A DNA stretch of 64,000 nt from Bugulina stolonifera (GCA_935421135.1 OW285193.1:14246099-14310098); one strand, 5' to 3'; numbered from the stretch's first letter, positions 41,101-53,274 are shown. Numbers and translations are program-made. Notes: generated from the letters alone by a model not told the origin.

Positions 41101-44100
41101 ATCTCATATTGTAGATTTGTACACTTCCATTCAGCCATGACTTATATTACCCCAACAATAATCACTATCTGACACTAATTATTCTGAAACCAAAACTAAA
41201 TAATCACAAGTGGGCCCTACACTATGAGCACATTTAGAACGATTTGGACAATTTCAGCTCAAATACTACAGATGTACTAAACATACACTACTATATTGCA
41301 GAGGTGTACCTGGGAGTCGCTATAGGACTATCGCTGGCAATACTCATACTTATACTCATTACACTGTACTGCTGTGAGAGGTACAGAGAGAAGAAGAAAC
41401 TAAGCACACTGCTGATAAAGCTAGGAGCACCTCAAGCTGAGCACACTGATTATCTCGATGATTTGGAGGTCTATGGGAAACCAGATGAATCATGGGACAG
41501 CCACTATAGTGAGTACAGATCATGCATTGGCTGGCAGGGCTTGGACGGACAAAGAGCGCAAAATTTGCCTGTCTTTGCAAAAAAATCCAGTGGTAACATG
41601 AATATATGTAGGATATCAAAACAACGGATGCACTCGTAGAATTGAGGAGAAAGCAGATGTATTCATTTTGAATTTCTGGAAAATTAAAGTGAACACACTA
41701 GTTATAAATCAGCTTCAAAGTGATGTAAAATAATATAACCAGTTGGATATATCGATTTATCAAGAATATTAGATGCTCAATAGCATTGAATTAAATTAAT
41801 AAAAGCCTATGGTAAAAAATTTAAATAACAACATTGCAATTTACCACAGAATATAATAGCTGATTCTACTTCCACAATATTCGTCATACCAATGAATGTT
41901 TGCTTTCAACGTTTGTCATGGTTAATACATGGAGGGTGTAACTTCCACATTGTAGATCCAGATTGTATAGCTGAGTATTCTGGAGTGAAACCAGATGAGT
42001 TTGTGACATTAGATAGGGTCACCTCCGAATATAAGCAATTCATACCTGGTCATCAGACTCTACGTTCCACAAACTCATGCTCCACAATCAACAAAAATGG
42101 ATACAACCACAATATTTGGCGAATATATGGACAGCCAAATGGAGGATACGATGAAGATCACAAACTAGCAGACCATATCTCTATAAAAGAACCATCACAA
42201 GCAAAGAGAAAATCGCTACTAGCTGTAGCACCGGGCGTCGTACCACTCAGTTATGATTCAGGTAGGTGGCCAACATACTGTATACTGTGGATGCCAAATG
42301 GGTGAGAATTCTACTAAAGTGTATCTTGCCAAGTCAAGTCCGTATTGTACAAACAAGTTTATTGACTGCACTAAATATCACAGAGAATGATTTAGGTCTC
42401 AATGTAGACAATGTACCACTGTCCAAATGATTTACATAGAAGAAATAATAAACATCAAACTTTAGAAATAGTGTAAAAAGTAATTATAAGATATTGGATA
42501 CTTTGGAGTAGTGACCCAACTGGAGAATCTCAGACGTACCAAGTAAATTTCCTTGCTCAGTTTTCAAACAGCCAATGAAATTGTTGACATTTTAAAAATT
42601 TACCATTTGTGAACTTTAGTTATGAGACCGAAAATTTTCAAACTCTGCCCAATAAACCTCCCAAAAACGTATACGATGTCCAAGACTACTACGACGTACA
42701 AGTAGGTTAAGCTACTGTGACTAAAGTAGTAATTTTTTAACGTTTTAATTTGTAATGTAATGTAATGTTTTAACTTTGACTTTTTTTAAATAATTATATG
42801 CATGTTAAATTACACAAGTGTATTCTATTAATTTCATGAGAATAGAAGGTTGATATTTTTAGTGTATACAGTACTATTAAATAACCATTGGAGTGTCACA
42901 GAAAATAATTAGATAGACTACTGGTACCATAATATATAAATATTCATTAAGACAAATTTGATGATTGATCACAAAAGCAATGAATAAGGGCGCAGTTGCA
43001 AGTGTTGCCAATGTATGCATAATTAGATACCTATAATTATACATGGTCTACTTTGAACACAAAGATTATTATTACATCTTGTAAATTTGCCCACTTGCTA
43101 AGGGTAAAACGCTTTTGAAGTCAAAGTTTTTCAATAGTCAAACCAAAACCGGACTGAAACTGGAATCTACGAGTAACATGAGTAACTCAATAAAACCATT
43201 TATTAGTCACCACTATTCCATTTGGCACAAAATTCTGGTACAATAGGATTCTAGTACTTGAAGGATTGAACACATTGCTGGTATTGTTAAACAGCATAGG
43301 CCTACCAATGGGCAGTTTTCTTTTAAAAAGGAAATTAAATGAAAGAAAATCGGCTGATGCGTGGAATCATCTGCCAAAATATTTTTATTCAGTTACAGTG
43401 TACCATACGGGGGGGGGGGGAGTGTCAGTAGGCGCATTCTTACTTATCTCAGTAGTGTGAAGTAAAAAGAATATCTCGTGAGGTTATACTGTAACATGTA
43501 ACTTGTTGTTGGCAGCGGAGAATCTAGAAATGGAGAGGAGAATGGCAGCAGAATTAGGGTCACCTGAGAACCATTCAAAGAACGAAAGATATTATCGGCA
43601 AGACTATAATGAAATAGAAGCTGTGTCGTACTACAGTGAGTGTAGTGAGGAACACACAGACTCCACTCTAGCGTCGAGTGACGTCACGACAGACTCGGAC
43701 AGTGATAGGGTAGTCACAGGTCAAGAGGACCAATCAGATGAGGAGGCACACAGCAATGAGACGAGAGAGTTACATGTGATAGCAGAAGAGAATGCGGAGG
43801 ATGAAGAGGTTGAGAATGATGAGACACAAGACAATAGTCATCACAAGGGCTTGCACTATGTATGTACCCAGAGAGTTTATATGTGGAAATCATTGCACGA
43901 TACTATTTGTTATGCATCAATTAGATTTTAGCAGATTGAAATGCACTGCATATTGGTAGTTATGGTATTATATACTGATTATTGGTAATCCTCATTAGAT
44001 AATAATTATTATGAAACAGTAATCCTTGAGTAAACTTAATTTAAGTATATAATTTAGTGGGGGTGGAAAGGCAGCACTGTACTGTTAATGGTAATATAAC

Positions 44101-44444
44101 AGTACAGTTCTATCTATACCGTGAGAATACAGTTTTCCTACCCACCAGGCCTACATGTTGTATCTCTAGCACTCATTTGTAAATACAAACTTTGACAGTA
44201 AACTTGTACACAAAGACCTACATGAATTTGAATTACAAGATCTGATAACTACGTGCTTTCAAATGAGAGAAATAGACATTTCAAGAGAAAACTAGCTAAT
44301 GTATGATTTTATACTTTATAGAAAGTGGAGGTTCAGTTTGATGGCATCGGAAAGATATTATCAGAGAAGAGTAATGGTAAAAGAGAAGGAAACGTGCATT
44401 CCATCAGCCCTACGCAGTACAGATGTGAGATCAAGGAGTTGTAG
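38156..44444 (+). CDS. Gene G: SUEL-like lectin receptor, full tail plus extra terminal exon
   Basis: Exons are 38156-38213, 39823-40002, 40407-40616, 40955-41086, 41302-41508, 41956-42261, 43516-43859 and 44322-44444, giving 519 residues. All are phase 1 except the last junction, which is phase 0. Residues 1-19 are a signal peptide. An in-frame ATG at 38123 would add 11 polar residues and spoil it. Residues 20-149 carry eight cysteines, with CEGRQRC, MPHWWFLTG and GTKYFAA. The transmembrane helix lies at about 195-218 with YCCERY. The tail has LLIKLGAPQAE, AEYSGVKPDEFVTLDR, NSCSTINKN, ENLEMERRMAAEL and a long acidic stretch rich in Ser and Glu. The terminal exon resembles that of gene H (KVEVQF near its start, QYRCEI near its end). 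If the last donor (GTATGT at 43860) is not used, the frame would instead stop at 43931. Confidence 0.82.
43406..43422. repeat. Poly-G tract
   Basis: A run of about 10 G bases in an intron of gene G, about 100 bases before an acceptor. Confidence 0.7.
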
Positions 44445-44546
44445 CATCTGATTCGAGAGCCAATAACTATTATCAACACAAGTCTAAATTTATAATAAAA
44501 CTATAAACAGATTTCCACAAAGGAAACCGGTTTTATGCCTAATTTA

Positions 44547-44588
44547 GAAGTTGTCCTCTTCTTACTGGAAAGAGGGAGGACAACTCCC
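44547..44588. repeat. Short hairpin repeat
   Basis: Arms GAAGTTGTCCTCTTCTT and AGAGGGAGGACAACTCCC around a short loop. One of the best paired copies of the dispersed family. Confidence 0.7.
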
Positions 44589-44655
44589 AAAGGAATGCTT
44601 TTTGCAGTAACAATGGCTGCATTGAAGCGAACTGAGAAATGGATGGGAGGTTACT

Positions 44656-44762
44656 GGGATACACAGTGTAGGGTACATAGTGTAGGATACGCAGCGTAGG
44701 ATACGCAATGGAGGATACGCAGCGTAGGATACGCAGTGGAGAATACGCAGTGGAGGATATAC
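44656..44762. repeat. Minisatellite, 14-bp unit
   Basis: About seven copies of a unit like GTAGGATACGCAGC, alternating with GGAGGATACGCAGT forms. Confidence 0.85.
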
Positions 44763-45430
44763 ATGTAGATATCTTCTAGTACATGACGTTGGTACAGGTG
44801 ATACAAACTAGTCTGAAGCAATTTGATATTTTCTAATACATTGTATGCCTTTAATTCCACGCCCATAAGATCATGATTGTATATATTTTGGAATAATAAT
44901 GTAAATTGTATATACATGTAATAATTATTGATTTATCTATATCATCACAGCATGTCCACTCAACTTTCACAGTTTTGGTCAGTAGCTTCATGCATTATAA
45001 GCTAGTAGGAATCCTTCAAGACATATTTGAAATAAGCACTTCATAGTTGAACAGCTGAAAGAAATGGGCAAATGAATATAATTATGTACGAAGATTATTT
45101 TATAGCAATAGAGACTTCGTGCCTGGTGGTTTTTTTATCATGGTTTTAAACCTACTAAACAGCATGCTTAGAGATTATATTATTTGAGCTCATCATAACA
45201 AATTAAAATATTAAATACGATTTGCCACCATCGTCTCATTCACAGTATAATCACTGTTCATCAAACTGATTTTAGGTGTTCAACAGGTACATTTTTTTCT
45301 GTTAAGCATTGTGGGAAAACTATTTTGTCATTTTATTTTGAATTGTAGGAGAATTATTTATTAGAAACAAACTGTATTGACTAAAACTAAAGATCACATT
45401 ATATTATTATGGCTACGTATTAGCTGGACT

Positions 45431-45469
45431 AGAGTTGTCTTCTCATTTTCCAAGAGTCAATAACTCCAA
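45431..45469. repeat. Short hairpin repeat
   Basis: Arms AGAGTTGTCTTCTC and GAGTCAATAACTCC. One copy of the dispersed family with a decayed right arm. Confidence 0.5.
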
Positions 45470-46026
45470 CTACTTGCCTAAATTGACCAGTACCCGATAT
45501 TTATTACATTTTACTGGCAATAGTGCAAAACATGAGTAGGCCTAAAGTGTTTATTTACATTTTATCACAGACTTTATAGCTATGAGTAAAAGGTTGTTGA
45601 CAGTAGCCTACCACAAAAAAAACTGGAACAAACAGGTTGAAACTTCATCTTAGAAATTATGCAATGAACTCTAAAAAAAGTACATACTGAACACAGTTAA
45701 TGCGCCCATTGTGCAACATGAACATGCCTGTAAATAATTCTAGTTGAACCTCATTTAGCATGCAGCTTGAGCACTTTTAAGAAGGGCAACGACCTCCATT
45801 AATCAATTATATATGGTGAACAAAAACAAGTTTTTCACATAAAATTAATCCCACGATAGGAATGTGACTTGAATAGAATAAATGGTATTGCTATTGAGTC
45901 TGGCAGTTAACCAATCAGGATTAAGCAGCAAAGTTGGGTCATGGCAATGAAGTTTCAGCAGATGTTATATTTTGATGGTGCATTTACTTGAAGGACGGTG
46001 AACTTGGCACCAGTGTGAATAAAGAC

Positions 46027-49000
46027 ATGGGAGATAACAAGGTTATACTAGCATTGTGGATTGGTTTCTGTTATGCAAGCATATCCTACACATCAGCGTG
46101 TAAGTTTAATGTAGCAGATTGCTGTAAGTGCATGAGTTGAAATGGACTACATCTTATTTAATATTAATCTAATATATATGTATTTTAGACTTGGTCCATT
46201 ACATGTAGATATAGATATAGATATGTAGACATGTAGACATGTAGACATGTAGACATGTGGATATGTAGACATGTAGATATAAAATCTTGTACATATACAT
46301 GTAAATAATTTCTTCCCAATAGTTTCACTGCCGACCCCTTGTTATTTAACATCACATTGCTGTTTCACTGTCAAATACACAATGTAATATACCTCTAAGT
46401 AAATGCATTGGTGAAGGTCTAGTTGGCATCACAGTTTGGTAAGACTAGTAAACGATCTCCACATGCACAACTACTACTTTGAGTTTTGGTGGGTTGTATT
46501 GAGAAAGTTCAACACACATTATAGCCTCAGTACCAAGTCCTCTAAAACAAAGGTGAATAAGCATGTCACTGACCTACCATATAAATTGAGTCTAAGCTTT
46601 ACAGCCTGCCACCAACACATTCATCAAAACTTTTGGAGGACATGATACTTAGTTGCAATATCACAAAATCTGTCAAAAAAAAAAACCAACGTCAGCTGAT
46701 CTAGCATGTGCCCTATCTCCAGATACATCAGGATTTTATGATGTCTACGTGTGCCAAGACCAATACATCGAACCGATATCTACAAGATGTCCAGATCCAG
46801 ACACGGTTATAAGAGTAGTGTCCGTTATTCTAGGATTTACAACAAACCTCTCCTCTCTTGCCGTGAGAACACCTCGCTGTCAAGGAGAGTACAATCGAAG
46901 CAGAAAGATATCAGGTATGAAATGTAGGCCCTATATCTCTATTTAGAAAAGAAAATGTTTCAAAGTGAAGCATTGTATCATACCTTTGAATTATTTCTCT
47001 TTCGCTACACTACGTAGGCCTGCCCAAAGTGCAATGCATTGAAACCAATATATCTCTTCAAAATGCTGTACTCTACATGTATATTCAAAAATAGCTACAA
47101 TAGCGTGCAATGCCTAACATTATATGTAGCAAGAGAAGACCAAGCGATTAGCTTGGAATATGAGTACATATACCAGTGGACAGTCCATAACTGTCAAGGG
47201 AGAAACGAATGTAAGAGGGGTAAACTACCCAAGTGGTACCAGATTCCTAGAGAGGGAGATGCTGATGGATATTATTTCAGTGGAGTGCTTATTGATGTCG
47301 CTTGTCAATGTAAGTCTCTATCTAGTGACCAGAACTACATAAAGATTGTAATTTCATCAACTCAAGGTCTCAAGTGGGTATCATACCACCAATATTTCCT
47401 TTTATAAATTCATAAGCAAATTTCAAAAAGCCCATGAACATGTGAATGTGTTATATGCCTGAACTTGTACATTTTGGATGTTACAGCAGAGCCATTGCCA
47501 CTAGAAAAAGCACCTGCATCCACGACCACAACAGAGTCTAGTACTACTACAGCAAGTTTTTCCGTTGACTTCCAAATCCTATTACCTTATCTCAATGAAC
47601 GGGAGAGTAAGTATACACATCACACAATAAATATAGCAGTAATAACACAATGTCCACCAAAACCTGCAGTGTTACTTGTAGAAGGAGACGTATATCAAAA
47701 TATGACAAGAGTGGTACTAGTATTCTGTAATGCTGTAGTGGTTTGAATAATAAATTGTGTTTGCTAGCAGTGTTAGTGTTGTATTAATTCACATGGTTAT
47801 AAAAGGGAAGCTGAAGTTCTGAATTCAATGAACAAGCTGGTAAGAAGTATGAGGTGCACTCTAATTTAACAGTAAGGAATCTAGATGCAACCTGTGATGT
47901 AAAAGGTTATACCGTTCATCGATGTAAATTCACATACGCTAACTTTTTACAGGATTGGCACTGGGAGTGGCCATAGGAATAGCGATTACTACCTTACTCG
48001 TAACTTTACTACTTCTGTATCACTGGGAGACTCTGAGAAGAAGAATAAAGCTTATGTTGGTGCTGGATGACATGGGAAAGCCACACGAGGAACACGACTG
48101 GTATGTAGACGAACTGATGCACGAAGACACCTCTAGTCTAAAAGAGGCGATCAAGCCCGATGAAATAATGACCTTTGACACTGGCTCCCTACTCTCTTCT
48201 AAACAAGTAATATGTGAAGACCAGCTGAGTGTATATTCACACAATGCAGCAACTATTTCGAGAAACAACAGCAGAAGAGGATATACTAACAACGCCTTCT
48301 CCTCATTACTAGCGGCCACAGACGCGAATAATCCTACAGGGAGATTGAGGGTGCCCTCCATAACAATCAGTGCCCCGACTGATTACACAACCGGTATGTT
48401 AAAGTGTGCACAAACTGCTTGAATAGTGTCTATGCTTCCATAAACATTATAATGCTAACATAGCAGGTGTTACCCTTGTAGATGTTACTATCCCTTTAAT
48501 GTTTGTAATATTGCATATTATCATTCATGTGCAACGAGTAACATAGTATCAGGTCAACCTCAGAGTAAAAGAACCTGAAGGGAAACTTGTAAACACAAAG
48601 TATCGCGAAGTAACGCAATCTCCCACGTTATATACTACATGATTTGGTGTCTAAAATTGCATCTGAATTTTTCATCTTTAAACATGATTCAATGGTTAAT
48701 TAGTTAGTTATGACCAGCAGCAAAACATAATTATGTTTACAATATCAGTGTACAAAAACGCAATCAAATTGTGAAAGATTGCTGTGGCCAAACAGAGATA
48801 AACACTGCTGTTTCAAACATTCAATTCAGCTCCCAAGTAGAAGTTTCATACCAAAATTTAAATAGCCTAGCCTTTACCCTTGTTACTAGTCAGAGCACAT
48901 AGCAGGCATAAATTAACACCACCTGTCAAACTGTATACTATTCTATTGACATGTTTCTATTTCATGTCAAAATGTTGGCAAATAGTTGAATGAAAGGACC

Positions 49001-50136
49001 ATTTGTTACCAATAAAAGGTAAGCCTATAATATGTACGTCATGGGTATATCGACATGGGTATATCGACATTAACGCTCAGTGTATCATGTGTTTTAGCTG
49101 AGAATATTGATCTAGAAAAGAGGATGGCAGAAACACTGGGTACTCCTACACAAGTCGACACCCCTGAGGATCGATCTAACACACCGCCAGTTTTCAGCAG
49201 CCCGTGCACTTCTGATTTGGAGCAGGAGATATACGAAAGTCTATTACAACGGTCTAATGCTGAGGAATCAAACCAGAATCCAGAATACACTGAAAGTGAT
49301 GATGTAGAGAAAGGACTAGACTATTGCGACGCTCCCAAAAATGAAAAATCTCTAGCAGTAATCAGTAATGGGACAAATAACAACACAATCACTAGGATAT
49401 CAGAAGTTACATTGCCTAACAAGATATGGGTAGGATTCAGTCCTCTGCAGGCCATCTTAGTCAGTCATATGAATTATAAAATTATTTGGCGAAGCCCAAT
49501 TAGCATTCAAAAGTAACTGGAAAATATGAAACTCAATGAAAACATACTGTCCTTCCAACTTGGTATTTTCCCACTCTTGACCATACTAGCAATATATAAC
49601 ACATTCCGTCAGTTTAGATAGTTTAAATAGTTTAGCTAGAGCATCACTAAGAACTGCCGTTGTTACAAACATCTCAATGAACATATGATTTGAAGACGAA
49701 GAGAATATAACTCCTTCCTAGACCTTGTTCATGGGCGGGGTAGAAGCGTTTTCCAGACAGAGTTGCATATCTTGTCCTCCACTAATTTTGTCTAAGAGTG
49801 CAACGATTGTAATGCTCGGAGTTGAAGGTCACAGAAATAACCAACTTTTACATCAAATGACTATATACAAGCATACTAATGTCTAACCACCCTTGTGTCA
49901 ATCTGTTGTAGCGTGTGGAAGCAAGATTCAATACAGTTGACAGGAAGAAATTAGCTAATAGCCCAGAGTCTGGGTTTAAGACAGTCGATAGAACGAGGAC
50001 ATTTAAAGAGGTAGATAATCATGGAACACTTAAAGAGGTAACTAATCACGTTCATTTTATACAACCGACATATTACAGATGCGACCTGATACAAGACAGA
50101 AAACAAAGTATGGCACTGGAGTTTGATAGGTACTAA
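46027..50136 (+). CDS. Gene H: divergent SUEL-like lectin receptor, full tail plus extra terminal exon
   Basis: Exons are 46027-46099, about 46696-46914 (an acceptor at 46705 is also possible), 47130-47309, 47487-47606, 47953-48393, 49098-49429 and 49912-50136, giving about 529 residues. Residues 1-24 are a signal peptide ending YTSA. The lectin-like region keeps CQGRNEC and KLPKWYQI but lacks the fourth and seventh family cysteines. The transmembrane exon (residues about 198-222) has YHWE where paralogues have YCCE. It is fused without an intron to the KPDE module, which reads AIKPDEIMTFDT. ENIDLEKRMAE follows in the next exon. The final junction is phase 0 into an exon with RVEARF and YYRCDL, related to the end of gene G. 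If the donor at 49430 is unused, translation would stop at 49516 instead. Confidence 0.78.
46203..46280. repeat. Short tandem repeat, 9-10-bp unit
   Basis: Repeats of GTAGACAT and GATATAGATAT in the first intron of gene H. Confidence 0.8.
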
Positions 50137-50930
50137 TATATGTTTCCTAATGTGGGAATTAGCATAATATTACACAGTTACAGCGTACATATCACTTTTT
50201 AAGAAATACCTTTTGTTAGCTGCATTACTTTTATCCTTTCGAATATTATTAAATAAATGAATGTTCAACAACCTTTAGCAAATAATACGTGTTTGTTGGT
50301 TGAATTTTTTTTAATTTATAAAATATGTGCAAATTGATTTTTATGGTTTTCAAATGCCAATCCTTTTCCCATCATATCTTCAGCAGCTTTACCTCTTCTG
50401 CGAGGCATTTTTAATTAATCTAAATTCAATGGTTAAAAACCCCGATTGAATTTTCTTCCTGATTTAGTTTCATCGCCTAAGCTTTAGATCCATGCATTTT
50501 ATATATTGAAGGATCACTTTTATCTTTTCCTTGATAACAAACTTGTTTTTATCATACTTGTAAATATTAAAGCATCTATTTGTACATGTACATACATTGT
50601 AGTATATAATATGAATAATAATTGTGTTCATTCCAAGCTAATATATTATTATTAATTTCACTAAACACTAGTTGTTCGTCGTTAATGCATGGGTAATGTT
50701 GGTCTAATGATAAATATCCACTTGTATAACATATCATTCTGGCTAACTAGTCCAGTGATGATGCAAATATAGCAATATTGAAGACAAAAGAAAATATTTT
50801 TAATAATACTTAAACAAAAATCAATAATAAATTATACTTTAGATGAAATCTTAGAAATCTTAGCTGAAGATTATTTCACGGAGTGAAACAGTTGAAATCA
50901 ATATATATATACCAGCGTCACTAACCGACA
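50137..50930. other. Intergenic region after gene H
   Basis: AT-rich and without a supported exon. An AATAAA-like site near 50251 could end gene H transcripts. Confidence 0.5.
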
Positions 50931-51180
50931 GTGCTGCTTCTTTAAGAGAAACTATATCCATTATCATAAGTATTTCAATCTATTGTCATTCATGATGTAT
51001 AGTACGGAAACCTCTACCGCAATACACTCATAAGGGAATATTAGATTATATTATATGGCAGATAATGCCAGGATGGTGGAAAATAATTGAATCATCGTCA
51101 GTCCGAAAGTGTGTGACCAAGAAAATACAGCTCAAAGGATTATATCTGGTAGTACTGGAATACAATATCGTACTACATAC
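50931..51180 (+). pseudogene. Possible decayed second lectin exon
   Basis: After an acceptor-like CGACAG, the frame starts SAASLRE, resembling SAADSGLSKE of gene D at the same exon position. It then meets a stop within about 20 codons. Further on, another frame reads MPGWWKI, then a single Cys, then a KGLYLVVLEY stretch, like the P-E-W-W and final beta-strand parts of the family exon. The final family Cys is missing and the two parts are not in one open frame. This is read as a remnant, and chance similarity of the short pieces cannot be excluded. Confidence 0.35.
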
Positions 51181-51329
51181 ATCAAGACTAATTGATACTA
51201 TATATCACATGCTATTATACTACACTAAGCTCAACTATTTATACTGAACTATACTGGCTACCTGTTCTATCCTACATCATATCATCGAAACTCTATGGTA
51301 TGGCAATCACTATACCCCTGAGAATTGAG

Positions 51330-52638
51330 ATGAACCACTTGTACCAGGATACGGATGGAAATATTGGGCTGTAATGTCAAATTCACCAATGGAAGTACAT
51401 GAAAAAACATCGGCAAACTTGTCAATAGAAGAAAATGGAACTTTAAGGTAAACCAATTCTACTGTGTACATGTAACTATGATATTGAATAGCGCGTGCAC
51501 TTTGCAAATTCCTGTTGGTCTACTGGCTCTACATTTGCTCTGTACAGATCCTAAATTGTTTGGCAGTACAAGTATAAAACTTAATAGTGTTGTAAAGTTT
51601 CAATGAGAAAAATACATTTTAGTTTATATTTTACAAATAATGACAAATTTATTATATTTTAGAGACATGATAATTACAAAATCTTCAGAGTCGAATCTTG
51701 CAGGTAGGGAGCACTTTAGCAATGCAGTTGCAGCAGTAATTGCTACCACACTACTGATAGCAGTACTCATTCCAGTCATCCACTTCATAGTTAAAAGAAA
51801 GTAAGTCAGCCTTAACCACACAAACAGTTTAATACATGCTTATAAATACAAGTAGGCCAATATGTCATGCATTCAAATATTCCTTTTATAGTCTGCTTTT
51901 GTTTAGGCTAAACATAAATTGGATAAGGTTGGACTGACCCTAGTTATCATTAACTACTTTATAAACTTCTGAATTAAATGCATGTAAGCAAATAATCATG
52001 CTTGCAAAGCTGAGACATCTGTTAGTTCCAAAATCGTAACCCTCGACGTTATTTATTCTGGTTCTACTCTCATCACTCATTTCACTCGCACATTGTTATG
52101 AACTAGTTAGCAATATGTGCTGATTAATCTCTGAATATTTAGAATGAGAATGAGGGTACAAGTGGATACGTGCAACCTGACAGACCTTGAGACAGCGGAA
52201 GTTGAAGGACTGAAACACGACATCTCCAACGGATGTCTTATACAAGATATGAGAAGGCATTTGAACATGTCCACTGCTTACCAGACGAGAAAAGCGTCAA
52301 AGGAGGGTATTTGGACAGTGGCCAAATCTACATGCTCCAACAATACAGCCTCAGCAGAGTCAACCGGATCAGAAAATGTATTCAACAGAGAAGTAGAATA
52401 TGATGAAGAGGAAGCCAGGAAAGCCTTTTACTGTTTGATTGGTCGATCTCCTATCGTACATGGTTGGAGCGCCTCAGATACACAGCGAGAAGAAAGCACT
52501 CGCGAATACGATTTGGCAGCATTCGAAGAGTTTAAAAATATATTTAGTAATTCACCTCGTAAACACAGACCATCCATCATAACTGACTACGAGCCAGAGG
52601 AAACTGAAGGAGAGCAAGAGAGAGCAACTCAACTATAA
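51330..52638 (+). CDS. Gene I: 3' exons of a single-pass membrane protein of unknown family (5' partial)
   Basis: Three exons can be joined in phase: 51330-51447, 51663-51800 and 52143-52638, with phase-2 junctions between them. The first codes for about 39 residues of possible extracellular stalk with one N-glycosylation sequon (N-G-T). The second has a hydrophobic segment (SNAVAAVIATTLLIAVLIPV) followed by HFIVKRK, a stop-transfer pattern. The third is an open 164-residue tail, polar and rich in Glu, with YDEEEARKAFYCLIGR near its middle. It has no KPDEF or ERRMA module. No signal peptide or complete ectodomain was found upstream. I do not recognise the family. Position at the end of the array and the nearby decayed lectin exon suggest an altered paralogue or a receptor that lost its ectodomain, but this is a guess. 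Confidence 0.5.
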
Positions 52639-53274
52639 CTAGAATATGGAGTATAAGAGTATATTGAAGACCCATCAAATCAATAGCTTACATTGTTCTA
52701 TGCTATATAATCCAAGAAGATTGTATCTATCCAGAGAGCGAATCAATTCATGTTTTAGAATTATCTGCGACATTGTCCGTCTTTTCTTCGTAATAGCATT
52801 TTTAGCGATGCATTAAATTATTGCATGGCTGTACAACTCATGTATATGTGAGATGTGACATAATGTTCATTATTTGCAATGTATCCTAACATCTCGGTGT
52901 CCATACGTTTCATAGTTGTTTGTTGGCATTTTGGCTTAAAATTTTACATTATTTATCTGTGTGTCCGTACATTCACCTTTGATCCATATTTAAAATCCAT
53001 TTTCCCTACAAGTAGCAACGCGATTGCCTAGAGGTAAATAATAAAAAGATATTTCTATCGCGGCACTAAACGCAAACAAAACATGAACACAGTCAATTCC
53101 AATTGCTTACTTCACGCAAAATCGTTGTAAAAGATAAGTATCTCACTTTACGGGTGATCTCCAATTTGGTGAGATAGTGCGATGCTCGCCAATGTTAGAT
53201 GGGGTTAACTGATACAGATAAAATTAATGAGATACATGTAGAGCCCTGAGCATAAAATGCATTGCACAACTCAC
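52639..53274. other. Gap between gene I and ASCC3
   Basis: The genes are convergent here. Neither strand shows an exon continuing ASCC3, and no Sec63-like sequence was seen. Confidence 0.5.

Larger units (their letters stand above)
44445..46026. other. Intergenic region between genes G and H
   Basis: About 1.6 kb without a supported exon. It holds two hairpin repeats (44547-44588 and 45431-45469) and a 14-bp minisatellite (44656-44762). Confidence 0.5.
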
